Assembly: GCA_041396125.1 (NCBI GenBank) | Contig: JAWKZG010000004.1 | Location: 288,937 to 352,936, forward strand | Reading direction: 5' to 3' | Length of the DNA stretch: 64,000 bases | From: JAWKZG01 sp041396125 | Lineage (GTDB): Bacteria > Pseudomonadota > Gammaproteobacteria > Competibacterales > Competibacteraceae | Shown: one piece after another, positions 45,322 to 54,072 of the stretch | How positions within the stretch are numbered: position 1 is the first letter of the stretch | Layout of the letters: each line of letters starts with the position of its first letter | Notes under the pieces: generated by a model | Seen by the model: the letters and a program-made list of their open reading frames with translations, nothing else | Databases searched by the model: none | Told to the model about the DNA's origin: nothing | Translations under genes and position numbers: made by a program

Positions 45322-47199
45322 TTAGCGCAGCAGGTACTCTGGCGTTATCAGAATACTGGCAACCAGGGTTTGCAAACGCTGTGCGACATAGGCCTGCGAG
45401 GGAGAGTTACTCCACTCCTCCAGATCAAGATCGAGCACCGTATCGGGGCTGGCGGCATCCTGCTGCATAAATGCAATCAGCTGCGCCCGTTTATCAGACG
45501 CGAATGCCGGCGTACCACCAGGGGCATAACCCAGAATGCGTTCCAGCCAGTAATCAACAAGATTAGTCGCTGTCCGCTCATTGACGGTCAATGCTGTCTT
45601 AGTGGCTGCCACTGCATCGACCCGATAACCATATTCCCCGGCACTTCTGAACAACCAGTTAATACAACGCCAGCTCATCACCAGGGTGGTACCACCGAGC
45701 CAGGCCTCTTTTTTGTCCGCGAATCCGTCTGGTGTTTCCCAGGTAAACGGCATGTGACCGGTCAGCTCCATGGTCCACTGGAAACCCCAACTGTTCTGAT
45801 AGTGCAAACTGTCTTCGTCGCTGGTGTTGGTGAAATTGAAATTCAGATTGCACGAGCGCATGGCCCCGGCCACCGTCACGAAGGGCCGTTTGACTTTCTG
45901 CCCCCAGGTGCTGGCCGCTTTAAACTCATTGGACAAAAGAATGGTTTTGACCACTTCCCGCAGCTGATTGGGCTGATCCCACTGGTTATGGAACACCAGC
46001 GCGGCGCTTTCAACCAGCGAGCTGGGCGGATTATCACTGACAAAGTAGCGGCACAGTTTAGTGCAGACGTAACGAGCGGTATTCGGATGCTGCGCCAGTA
46101 AATCGAGAATCTCGTGGACTTCCTGCTCGCCACTGCTGCTCAAGGGAATGCCCAGCACTTGCTTCGGGTCATTGTCGTGCCAGAAAGCATCGTATACAAA
46201 TGTACCGTTATTGGGGCGGGTTGCCTGGCCGTTGTACTGACCATTATTGATGCTCCAGCCGGTCAGGGCACGGGTCACGTTCAGCACATCGTCTTCGGTG
46301 TAGCCGTTCTTCAGCCCGGCGGGCAAGCTTACCGTAGACCCCGCCAGCGGTGTGACATTTGGCGGTACATCAAAGCCGTAAGAATGCACGGCCCCCAGCG
46401 TGTGCAGCTCCTGCAACTCGCGGGCATAGTTCTCGTTCGGCCCCCAGCGACTGTTACTGACATTGTCCAGGTAATACATCATCGCGGTGCTTTTTGTCAC
46501 CGCTTCCAGCATTGACCGGAAATTGCCCAGCATATGCTTGCGGATAACATCGCGATCGTAATGCACAAAAACCGGCGAAGACTCGAAATCTTCCCCGTTG
46601 ATGCTGAAATGGGTATGCCAGAAATCTGCCAGCTGCTCCACGATCTGCCATTGACTGTATACCGCCCGCATGAACCCGAAACGCTGCGTTTCAAACAACG
46701 GATAGTAGCGGCCTGGCCAGGGCGGATCAGCGACAACGCGCTCCTGCCATAGGGTTTGCAGACTGTCGTTCAGCGTTTCGAATACCACATCCTGTGCACT
46801 CAATGCTGCAGCCAGATCGGGATCATTGGGTGTGAGGTTGCCCGGTGTGGGCGGCGTATAACTATCGAGCTGGGCATTGACATAGTTCGTCAGACGCGTA
46901 TCAAAATCAGCGCCCAGGCTCATAAAGTAATCCAGATCACCCGGTTTAAGACCGAAGCTCAACCGTCGCAGCGCACGCACCTCCGGGCTTGGCGGATCAG
47001 AACTGTCCACCGCCGCTTTAACAGGCGTGCGATGTTTTGAATAGAGTGGACGCAGCGTACTGACCGGGCTGGCAGGTTTTGCCTGGGCACTGGCTAAACC
47101 ACCACCTAACAAGCCGACTGCCCCCACGCCGCCCGCATACAAAAAAGCGCGCCGCTTGGCGTATGGAAGCTCCGACTGAGGCCGGTTGATCTTTTGCAT
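45322..47199 (-). CDS. DUF1800 Tat-type exported protein
   Basis: A 625-residue intact protein with a twin-arginine-like signal (AKRRAFLYAGGVGAVGLLGG) and the DUF1800 core: ALRRLSFGLKPGDLDYFMSL, ADFWHTHFSINGEDF, GPNENYARELQELHTLG, VTRALTGWSIN, and FVTVAGAMRS near the end of the helical domain. DUF1800 and DUF1501 proteins are almost always neighbours in gammaproteobacteria, planctomycetes and others; a role in a periplasmic or surface complex is suspected but unproven. It ends 60 bases before DUF1501. Unlike its neighbours it lacks the D-x-F-[DE] tail (it ends TPEYLLR). Confidence 0.92.
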   Translation of the reverse strand: MQKINRPQSELPYAKRRAFLYAGGVGAVGLLGGGLASAQAKPASPVSTLRPLYSKHRTPVKAAVDSSDPPSPEVRALRRLSFGLKPGDLDYFMSLGADFDTRLTNYVNAQLDSYTPPTPGNLTPNDPDLAAALSAQDVVFETLNDSLQTLWQERVVADPPWPGRYYPLFETQRFGFMRAVYSQWQIVEQLADFWHTHFSINGEDFESSPVFVHYDRDVIRKHMLGNFRSMLEAVTKSTAMMYYLDNVSNSRWGPNENYARELQELHTLGAVHSYGFDVPPNVTPLAGSTVSLPAGLKNGYTEDDVLNVTRALTGWSINNGQYNGQATRPNNGTFVYDAFWHDNDPKQVLGIPLSSSGEQEVHEILDLLAQHPNTARYVCTKLCRYFVSDNPPSSLVESAALVFHNQWDQPNQLREVVKTILLSNEFKAASTWGQKVKRPFVTVAGAMRSCNLNFNFTNTSDEDSLHYQNSWGFQWTMELTGHMPFTWETPDGFADKKEAWLGGTTLVMSWRCINWLFRSAGEYGYRVDAVAATKTALTVNERTATNLVDYWLERILGYAPGGTPAFASDKRAQLIAFMQQDAASPDTVLDLDLEEWSNSPSQAYVAQRLQTLVASILITPEYLLR

Positions 47200-47406
47200 T
47201 ATCAGATCCTCCGCTATTTGATCGATATCCGTTTCGTCTTGATCAAGGGTGTATGTAAAAAATCAAAAGCAACCAAAACATAAGCATTGAATGTCATCTT
47301 CAATAACATCACCCTGCCGTTCGACTCAGTGATGTATCGAACGGCATCGGCGGTCTGGCACCCGCTAATACGGTACGTAACAGCGACAAAGAGCGTTGTC
47401 AGAGCA

Positions 47407-47430
47407 AAAACGCACCGGCTGGTGCGTTTT
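47407..47430. terminator. Intrinsic terminator after the CAP-domain gene
   Basis: Perfect 10-base arms AAAACGCACC and GGTGCGTTTT with a GGCT loop. It lies 49 bases downstream of the CAP gene stop on the minus strand and upstream of the DUF1800 gene, so it separates two transcription units. The flanking A and T runs allow function in both directions. Confidence 0.8.
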
Positions 47431-47478
47431 ACGATAGCTGGGTGTTTACGGGGCGAAGGATAAGTACGGCTGGATCAT

Positions 47479-48375
47479 TCACTCAAACTGATCTTGCAGA
47501 ATCACGTCGTTACCAGCCTGCCCTTCCAGAATGATGGTGTCGCTAGCTGTGCGTACCGTTGCGCCATTTCGTAGTTCCACGTTGACGGTTTTAGTGCCAT
47601 TGCCCGCACTCAGCTGCCAGTTTGCCACATTAGCAGAGAACGGTTGCCAGGCAGTCCAGGTGCCACCATCATTGTTCAAACGCATCTCCTGTGCCCAACC
47701 TGTTCCGTAAAGATACAATTGTACAGAACGACTGGTGGTGACGTAGGCTTCGCGGTTGATGATGACCGGGTAGACACTACTGCGCTGGCCAAAATTCTGC
47801 GTCCAGTAATGATAATAGGGACCACCGAGACCGCCGTCGGCATTGCAATCACCGTTGGACTCTAAACGAACATTATCCGAATCACTGGAATCCAGTACAT
47901 AACCGACACCGATTTCCCGATAGGATGCTGAGAGAATATTTTCCCGGTGGCCGGTAGTACTGGTCATCCAACCCGTCATCACTGCGCTTGGCGTAGTGTA
48001 ACCAGCAGCAATATTTTCGGCGGCCCCTGCGCCATACCCTGCTGCGATCGCCCGGTTGCTGGGCAAGGTGCCGGTATCGAGATCGCAGTGGGCGAAGAAA
48101 TTACGCGTACCCATATTGCCGCTATGCAGTTCAGCAGCACTATCCAGCTCGGTAACACGCTTCAGGGGCGATAACTGGCCATTATTCCAGCGTTCCTGGT
48201 TGACCAGCTCTACGACCTGCTGCTCATAATCTGCTGCTGCTTTCGTCAGCAACGGCGGCTGCATTGGCAAAATGGCTAGCGGTAGCGGGGTTTTTGACCC
48301 AACACTCTGGGCATTTACAGACAAGACCACCCCACTCCCCAAAAACGCCAACGCACACATAAACTTGGATAACAT
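47479..48375 (-). CDS. Secreted CAP/SCP-domain protein with D-x-F-E tail
   Basis: A 298-residue protein: signal peptide (LAFLGSGVVLSVNAQ), then a CAP domain (residues 50-195) with VVELVNQERWNNGQLSPLKR, MGTRNFFAHCDLDTGTLPSN, GAAENIAAGY and STTGHRENILSASYREIGVG. The histidines of the family cavity are present. A C-terminal beta domain of about 90 residues has VYPVIINREAYVTTSRSVQL and WAQEMRLNNDGGTWTAWQPF and resembles a small Ig-like module. The last residues are DVILQDQFE, the shared tail. Bacterial CAP proteins are secreted and of mostly unknown function. Confidence 0.9.
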   Translation of the reverse strand: MLSKFMCALAFLGSGVVLSVNAQSVGSKTPLPLAILPMQPPLLTKAAADYEQQVVELVNQERWNNGQLSPLKRVTELDSAAELHSGNMGTRNFFAHCDLDTGTLPSNRAIAAGYGAGAAENIAAGYTTPSAVMTGWMTSTTGHRENILSASYREIGVGYVLDSSDSDNVRLESNGDCNADGGLGGPYYHYWTQNFGQRSSVYPVIINREAYVTTSRSVQLYLYGTGWAQEMRLNNDGGTWTAWQPFSANVANWQLSAGNGTKTVNVELRNGATVRTASDTIILEGQAGNDVILQDQFE

Positions 48376-48827
48376 AGAAAAAACTCTGTTTTTGCAATAG
48401 AATTATTAAGAACCATGATAATAATCGGCTTTGCCCGGAAAGGGTTTAGGCGCTGTGTAAAAACAGCAGCTGCTCGCGGACAGGGATATAGCCCGCGAAC
48501 AGATAATAATATCTTGCTATAAAAATAGAATTTTCAACCTCAAAAAGCACCTCGCAATACTGCTGAGGCCAGCCTTTTTGGAACATGAATAATGATAAAC
48601 ATAGCAAGCCCCCAGGCTTGCCAAAATCGGGGATACATTCATAGAGATATAGTTGCGATGCGGCATCGCCTGCAATCGCAGGAATGCTGTTTGCCGCTGA
48701 ATATAGCCAGCCTTTAATATTCCCGCGCTTTTTCAAACACTTAACAGGTTTTATCGTTAGCGATTGATTACCGGTGTGCGAGATACAACCCTCTAATTAT
48801 TAATTAATTTGTTATGGGTATTCTGCG
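48376..48827. other. 450-base intergenic region between divergent CAP and FN3 genes
   Basis: AT-rich DNA that should carry the promoters of both divergent genes. A minus-strand open frame of 96 codons (48446-48736) starts with TTG, has no ribosome site and shows no family resemblance, so I do not call it a gene. I could not define promoter boxes. Confidence 0.5.
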
Positions 48828-49205
48828 ATGAATGATTACTTTCCAGCACCACTACACGTATTGACTGGTAATAGCAATAGGATTGCAGCCTGGCTACTTC
48901 TCAGCGGACTTTTATCCACGACAAACTGTTTTGCAGGGCAAGTGTCTTTGCGTTGGGATGCGAGTCCAAGTGCTGTTGTCAGCGGTTATAAAGTCTATTA
49001 TGGCCTTGCCAGCCGCAACTATACTGTCAGTGTTGATGTTGGCAATACGCTCCAGTACACCGCAACGGGTCTGCAGCCAGGGTTAACGTATTATTTCACG
49101 GTCACTGCTTATATCAACAGCACTGGCCAGGAAAGCGGTTTTTCAAATGAAGCGATCAAGACAATCGAACCATCAGCAATATTATTGCAAGATGGTTTCG
49201 ATTAA
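48828..49205 (+). CDS. Small secreted fibronectin type III protein with D-x-F-D tail
   Basis: A 125-residue protein: an N-terminal signal (IAAWLLLSGLLSTTNCFAG, cut near residue 37), one FN3 domain of about 80 residues (VSLRWDASPSAVVSGYKVYY, GLQPGLTYYFTVTAY, GQESGFSNE), and the end AILLQDGFD, which is the shared tail. A whole protein consisting of one FN3 module plus the tail suggests the tail itself is functional cargo information. It is the only plus-strand member of the tail group here, so the tail is not limited to one operon. Confidence 0.83.
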   Translation: MNDYFPAPLHVLTGNSNRIAAWLLLSGLLSTTNCFAGQVSLRWDASPSAVVSGYKVYYGLASRNYTVSVDVGNTLQYTATGLQPGLTYYFTVTAYINSTGQESGFSNEAIKTIEPSAILLQDGFD

Positions 49206-49256
49206 AAAAAACCTGCTACAGGGTAAACGCTGGTAAAAGAAACGGGTATGGGGCGT

Positions 49257-49493
49257 TTACTGTTGCCGGGTTATCTCATCCACATTCTTGCGTTGTTCTT
49301 TGGCGGCGTCTTGCAAAAACCGGTTCATGTCCTGGCCGAATTGTTCTACGTCTTGTGGCCGGGTGGGTACAGCCGGAGGGGCGTTTTCACTGGACACAGC
49401 AGCAGGTTCGGGCGGCAGCTCGGGTTTTTCCAGTTGCTTGACGATAGTAAAACCGATAATCGCGACCACAATGAGTAGTAATACATATTGCAT
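49257..49493 (-). CDS. Small membrane-anchored hypothetical protein
   Basis: A 78-residue protein: one N-terminal helix (YVLLLIVVAIIGFTIVKQLE), a Pro-rich linker (PELPPEPAAVSSENAPPAVP), then a charged helical end (DVEQFGQDMNRFLQDAAKEQ). It follows holC by 27 bases on the same strand and is likely co-transcribed with pepA-holC. There is no family I can name; single-pass proteins of this design often act as small inner-membrane adaptors, but that is a guess. Confidence 0.6.
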   Translation of the reverse strand: MQYVLLLIVVAIIGFTIVKQLEKPELPPEPAAVSSENAPPAVPTRPQDVEQFGQDMNRFLQDAAKEQRKNVDEITRQQ

Positions 49494-49520
49494 AGGTCTC
49501 TCTCCTCGTTCCCCGAATGC

Positions 49521-49949
49521 CTACAGCTTATGCGTCTGCGGCTGCAGGCCCTGTTCCCGGTAAAATTTGAACCGCCGGCGCGAGGCTTGCAACACCGTCG
49601 GTTCCTGGTCGACCAGCTCCGCCACGCGCTGAAAACGCTGATAAAAGTCCGGCACGTCCAGCGCCAGATTAATCAGCACTTCGGCTTCCCAGTCAGGTGC
49701 CGCACCGCTGCCGATGCGTACCGGTGCTGTTTCATCCGGCGCACTGGGATAGCGGGCATGCGGCACAAAACTGTTCTGCTTGAACGTCCAGAGCATATCG
49801 TCCAGCTGCTGAGCCTGCCCTTCTGCAGCAGCCTGCACATAAACCGTATGGCCCCGCTCAAACGCTTTTTCCGCCAGGCGGCAGGCTAGTTGCAGCCGGC
49901 CGATGGCGGTATGGTCGGGCAGAATATAAAAGTCGACCCGTTCGCTCAT
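49521..49949 (-). CDS. holC: DNA polymerase III chi subunit
   Basis: A 142-residue HolC: VDFYILPDHTAIGRLQLACR, LAEKAFERGHTVYVQAA, DDMLWTFKQNSFVPHA and VLINLALDVPDFYQRFQRVA, a complete set of chi-subunit blocks. Chi links the clamp loader (via psi) to single-strand binding protein. The start overlaps the pepA stop by ATGA, the conserved pepA-holC arrangement of gammaproteobacteria. Confidence 0.95.
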   Translation of the reverse strand: MSERVDFYILPDHTAIGRLQLACRLAEKAFERGHTVYVQAAAEGQAQQLDDMLWTFKQNSFVPHARYPSAPDETAPVRIGSGAAPDWEAEVLINLALDVPDFYQRFQRVAELVDQEPTVLQASRRRFKFYREQGLQPQTHKL

Positions 49950-51448
49950 TCGTTATCCGCAGCGACCCGGTCCAGCAAATATTGTGTCAGCAAGGGCACT
50001 GGCCGTCCGCTGGAACCTTTCTGACTACCGCTTAGCCAGGCCGTGCCGGCGATATCCAGATGCGCCCAGCGCAGATCTTTGGTAAAACGGGCCAGGAAAC
50101 AGGCCGCCGTGATCGCACCGCCTTCACGTCCGCCCACATTCGCCACATCGGCGAAATTACTGTTTAAACCTTCCTGATATTCCTCCCACACCGGCATTTG
50201 CCAGGCCTGGTCGGCAGCGGTCTTGCCCGCACTCAGCAAGTCGTCGGCCAGGGCCTGATTATTGCTGAACAGGCCATGCGGATGTTTGCCCAGCGCAATG
50301 ACACAGGCACCGGTCAGGGTGGCGATATCGATTACTGCAGCCGGTTCGAAGCGCTCGCAATAGGTCAGCGCATCGCATAAAACCAGGCGACCTTCGGCAT
50401 CGGTGTTGAGGATTTCCACCGTCTTACCGGACAGCGTGGTCACAATATCGCCCGGTTTGATGGCTTTGCCACTCGGCATGTTTTCGGCGGCCGCAACGAT
50501 ACCGACTACATTCAGTGGCAAGTCCAGTTCGGCGCAGGCTTTCAGGGTACCGAAAACACTGGCTGCACCGCACATATCGAATTTCATTTCGTCCATGGCA
50601 GCAGATGGTTTGATGGAAATGCCGCCGGTATCGAACGTAATCCCTTTGCCGACCAGAGCCACCGGGGCCTGCTTCTTGGGACCATTGCGGTATTCAAAGA
50701 CGATCAGTTTGCCGGATTCAGAACTGCCCTTGGCCACTGCAACAAAAGCGCCCATACCGAGTTTTTTCAGCTCGGCTTCGTCTAATACCTCGACTTTAAG
50801 CTTTTTATAGTGCTTGGCCAGGGATTCGGCCTGTTCGGCCAGATACGTCGGCGTGCAAACATTGCCAGGCAGATTACCCAGATCCTTGGCCAGCGCTGTA
50901 CCAGCAGCAATGGCGCGGGCTTCATCTACGGTTTGTTCGGCGGCGGCTACCTGTGAACGCGCACCAACAATCAAGGTTAACTTGCGCAGCTTACTGTCGT
51001 CGTCATCCGCTTTGCTTTTCATGCGGGTAAAACGGTAGCGTGAGCTTTCCAGTTGCTCTACTGCCTGACGTATCGCCCAGTTCAGATCTCGTTCAGCGAC
51101 GGGCAACTCGGTAAGATACAATACCGCATTCTTGGCACCACTGGTCGCCAGCACCTGGCCGGTATGCGCAATGATTTTACGGTAGCGGGTGGCATCCAGA
51201 CTGTCGGCTTTACCGCAGCCAATCAACAGGATGCGGTCGATACCTGCAGCGGGTGTATCAAGCAATAATAACTGCTGTCCGGGTTTGCCGTTCATGGCCG
51301 CCCGCTGCAGCATTTTACTGAGATAACCGTCATGCGCGACGTCAAATTTTTCGCCAGCCGGTGTCAGTTGTTCGGACTCAAAAACACCGAACACCAGACA
51401 GTCGGATTTTTGTTTAGCAGTAGGACTGACTTTAACTTTGTATTCCAC
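49946..51448 (-). CDS. pepA: Leucyl aminopeptidase (M17 cytosol aminopeptidase)
   Basis: A 500-residue M17 enzyme, the normal length. The metal-binding residues lie in VGKGITFDTGGISIKPSAAM, MKFDMCGAASV and the family signature NTDAEGRLVL. It removes N-terminal residues from peptides as a hexamer; in E. coli PepA also binds DNA (carAB control, Xer recombination), which cannot be judged here. The ATG at 51448 faces a 404-base divergent promoter region shared with lptF that contains a long palindrome. It is followed by holC with an ATGA overlap. Confidence 0.96.
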   Translation of the reverse strand: MEYKVKVSPTAKQKSDCLVFGVFESEQLTPAGEKFDVAHDGYLSKMLQRAAMNGKPGQQLLLLDTPAAGIDRILLIGCGKADSLDATRYRKIIAHTGQVLATSGAKNAVLYLTELPVAERDLNWAIRQAVEQLESSRYRFTRMKSKADDDDSKLRKLTLIVGARSQVAAAEQTVDEARAIAAGTALAKDLGNLPGNVCTPTYLAEQAESLAKHYKKLKVEVLDEAELKKLGMGAFVAVAKGSSESGKLIVFEYRNGPKKQAPVALVGKGITFDTGGISIKPSAAMDEMKFDMCGAASVFGTLKACAELDLPLNVVGIVAAAENMPSGKAIKPGDIVTTLSGKTVEILNTDAEGRLVLCDALTYCERFEPAAVIDIATLTGACVIALGKHPHGLFSNNQALADDLLSAGKTAADQAWQMPVWEEYQEGLNSNFADVANVGGREGGAITAACFLARFTKDLRWAHLDIAGTAWLSGSQKGSSGRPVPLLTQYLLDRVAADNE

Positions 51449-51852
51449 GATTTACTCCAGACAAATATTAATGACAAGTAGCGGACGCCCGGTTCGGCAT
51501 AGACGGTGTCGTGACTCTGCTGCTTTCACCTGTGCGTGTCTGCGTATCTACGTGTCTTACCGGGCGAAAGCGGCGCGTTTACGACGACTGCAGCACTCAC
51601 GCAATCTCGCTGGCACTATACGCCAGACCATGAGTACCAGCCTTGTATATACACAATTTGTATATACAAGGCTGGCGTCGTCTGCAGGTCGCTTTCGGCT
51701 TTGCGGCGAGTTTACCCCCACAATAGCAGCAACGCCAGTTGCGCAAACGAACCGAACCATGATAGAGCCTATTTCGCCTCTGCAGCCCCTGCCATACCCG
51801 AAACAGCAGCCGATGCCGTCAATTCCGCACACTTTACTATTGCGACCCGCTG
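51449..51852. other. 404-base divergent promoter region between pepA and lptF
   Basis: There is no gene here; short open frames on both strands have no ribosome site or family resemblance. The region should hold the promoters of the pepA and lptF operons. Its centre carries the perfect palindrome at 51637-51675 and, just before it, a smaller stem CTGGC/GCCAG (51609-51625). Confidence 0.6.
51637..51675. promoter_or_regulatory. Perfect 17-bp-arm palindrome in the pepA/lptF divergent region
   Basis: CCAGCCTTGTATATACA and its exact complement TGTATATACAAGGCTGG are separated by CAATT. The inner part TTGTATATACAA resembles dyad operators of GntR-type or similar dimeric regulators, and the AT-rich core could also act as a cruciform or as an RNA hairpin in either transcript. 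It lies about 180-190 bases from each start codon. The role is inferred only from symmetry and position. Confidence 0.6.
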
Positions 51853-52989
51853 ATGCTGACCATTGTTGACCGTTATCTGCTGCGCGAGGTTGCACTGACT
51901 TTCAGCGCCACTGTCACCGTTCTGCTAGCCATGGTGCTGAGCTACCGGTTGGCGCGCTACCTCAGTCAGGCAACCCAGGGCCTGCTGGCGCAGGATGCCA
52001 TCTGGTCATTGTTGGGTTTGCAGGCAGTGCGGTTTCTGGTCATTCTCATCCCGCTGGCCAGTCTGATCGCTATCATGCTGGCGCTGGGGCGCTTGTACCG
52101 CGACAATGAAATGACCGCCTTATGCGCCTGCGGGATTGGACCGCTGGATATTTACCGGCCTTTATTGCTGTTTGCACTGCCGATGGCCATTACCATGACC
52201 ATTCTCTCGCTTTACCTGGTGCCGCAAACGCAGGATTTACAATATCAGTTGCGCGAACAGGCCCGTAAGGAAGCGGAACTGACCATGTTCACACCCGGTA
52301 CATTTCGCAGCGTCGCCGGCGGGCAGCATGTTGTCTATATCGGCTCGCTGGGGGAACAGGGTAAAACACTGCAAAACGTTTTTGTACGCAGCCTGACGCC
52401 GGAAGGCATCGCTGTCACCACGGCCGTGCGTGGCTATCAGAAAATCGATCTCGATCAGGGCATCCGTTATCTGGTACTGGAAAACGGCTCGCGCTATCAG
52501 CCTCACCCGAATGGCAACAGTCTGGAAAACCCCCAGGCAGACGCGGCCTCAAATGATTACGATCTGATCCGCTTCGAAACCCTGACCGCCCGCATCGATC
52601 GGGCCGACATTGACAATGTCCGTGAACGTCGCGAGGCGATTCCTACCGGCGAACTGCTGAACTCCGAAGACCCCCGCCTGCGGGCCGAACTGCAACAGCG
52701 TCTGAGCGGCCCGGTATCCCTGCTGATTATTGTGCTGCTGGCTCCGCTGCTGGCCCACGCCAACCCGCGTGAAGGCCGTTATGGCCGGATCGTGGCCGGA
52801 TTGCTGGTGTATACCATTTACGTCAATCTGCTCGGTGTGGGAGATGCCTGGCTGGAACGCAATCAGATCTGGCCCGAGCTCGGGCTATGGTGGGTGCACG
52901 CGATATTTCTGCTCCTGACTTTCGGCCTGTGGCTGTATCAATACCCGCCGCAAAGCCGCAAACGGCGCCGTGCCATTGTCACATCATGA
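51853..52989 (+). CDS. lptF: LPS export ABC transporter permease LptF
   Basis: A 378-residue inner-membrane protein: N-terminal IVDRYLLREVALTF, paired helices (residues 10-125), a periplasmic beta-jellyroll domain (about 130-270, with AGGQHVVYIG and RFETLTARIDRA) and C-terminal helices (SLLIIVLLAPLLAHANPREG then RYGRIVAGLLVYTIY). With LptG and LptB it extracts lipopolysaccharide from the inner membrane. The start has no strong Shine-Dalgarno sequence. The stop overlaps the lptG start (ATGA). Its presence shows an LPS-bearing outer membrane. Confidence 0.95.
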   Translation: MLTIVDRYLLREVALTFSATVTVLLAMVLSYRLARYLSQATQGLLAQDAIWSLLGLQAVRFLVILIPLASLIAIMLALGRLYRDNEMTALCACGIGPLDIYRPLLLFALPMAITMTILSLYLVPQTQDLQYQLREQARKEAELTMFTPGTFRSVAGGQHVVYIGSLGEQGKTLQNVFVRSLTPEGIAVTTAVRGYQKIDLDQGIRYLVLENGSRYQPHPNGNSLENPQADAASNDYDLIRFETLTARIDRADIDNVRERREAIPTGELLNSEDPRLRAELQQRLSGPVSLLIIVLLAPLLAHANPREGRYGRIVAGLLVYTIYVNLLGVGDAWLERNQIWPELGLWWVHAIFLLLTFGLWLYQYPPQSRKRRRAIVTS

Positions 52990-54047
52990 GCAAGCTTCTC
53001 AACCGTTATATTTTTCGGGTAATTCTGGGCACCTCGTTGCTGGCCCTGCTGGTCATGCTGATTCTCGATTCGCTGTTCAGTCTGCTCAGTGAGCTGGAAG
53101 ATGTTGGCAGCGGCAGTTATTCGCTGGTCGATATGATGTTTTACCTGACCCTGACCATGCCACGGCGGCTGGTGGAAATCACACCAGTGGCCCTGCTGGT
53201 TGGTGGACTGCTGGGCATGGGCACACTGGCCAGTCACAGTGAACTGGTGGTGATGCGTGCCAGCGGGAAATCACGCCTGGAGCTGGTCCTTGCTGCATTG
53301 CAGGCGGGTCTGGTGCTGAGTCTGGCCATAGCACTGGTCAGCGAATTTATCGCCCCGACCGGTGAACGCATGGCTCAGACCGTAAGAATCGAAGCCGGTT
53401 TGCAGGACAGCAATCTGAGTCAGGGCCTGTGGGCGCGTGATGGTAATTTGATCATCCATATTGGTGCGGCGCTGCCCGGTCCGCGCCTGGACCGGATTGA
53501 AATCTATGCGCTGGATGACAATGCCGCGCTGTCCGTACTGGGTCAGGCCGCAGGCGCACGCTTTGAGGATGACCGCTGGGTTCTGGAAGACGCGCAGTTC
53601 AGCCTGATCAAGCCGGACGCTATCGATCAACAAATTGTTCCCGAAGTCCCCTGGCGCTCGGTACTGACCCCGGACACGCTGGAGGTGCTGGCGGTAGACC
53701 CTGAAGATCTGGCCTTGCGCGAGTTACTGACCTATATCGATTACCTCAGTGAAAACGGGCTTAACACCGGCAGCTATGAACTGGCTTTCTGGACCAAGAT
53801 ACTGGCCCCACTGTCCAATCTCGCCATGTTATTCGTCGCTATGCCGTTCGCGTTCAGCCCGCAGCGGGGCACGGGCACCGGTTACCGGCTGGTGATTGGT
53901 ATCTTTATCGGGCTGTTGTTTTTCCTGGTCAATCGTTTGCTGGGCAATCTGGTATTACTCTACGGCTATCCGCCAGCCCTGGGTGCCGCACTGCCCATGC
54001 TGTTGTTATACCTGGCCGGTTACTGGATGCTGCGGCGGCTGCGTTAA
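52986..54047 (+). CDS. lptG: LPS export ABC transporter permease LptG
   Basis: A 353-residue partner of LptF from the ATG at 52986 (MSKLLNRYIFRVILGTSLLA); the frame is open further upstream inside lptF, but the ATGA overlap marks the real start. The layout is the same: helices, periplasmic jellyroll (about 125-265), then LAFWTKILAPLSNLAMLFVA and the last helices ending WMLRRLR. It is followed 25 bases later by the convergent G8/RTX gene. Confidence 0.95.
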   Translation: MSKLLNRYIFRVILGTSLLALLVMLILDSLFSLLSELEDVGSGSYSLVDMMFYLTLTMPRRLVEITPVALLVGGLLGMGTLASHSELVVMRASGKSRLELVLAALQAGLVLSLAIALVSEFIAPTGERMAQTVRIEAGLQDSNLSQGLWARDGNLIIHIGAALPGPRLDRIEIYALDDNAALSVLGQAAGARFEDDRWVLEDAQFSLIKPDAIDQQIVPEVPWRSVLTPDTLEVLAVDPEDLALRELLTYIDYLSENGLNTGSYELAFWTKILAPLSNLAMLFVAMPFAFSPQRGTGTGYRLVIGIFIGLLFFLVNRLLGNLVLLYGYPPALGAALPMLLLYLAGYWMLRRLR

Positions 54048-54072
54048 ACAGCCATATCGGTCAACAGGTCGC

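Noticed and set aside
45370..46101. 243-codon plus-strand open frame opposite the DUF1800 gene
   Set aside because: Shadow frame without motifs; the DUF1800 protein is complete on the other strand.
48446..48736. 96-codon minus-strand open frame between the CAP and FN3 genes
   Set aside because: TTG start, no ribosome site, Cys- and aromatic-rich composition without family resemblance; more likely intergenic DNA.
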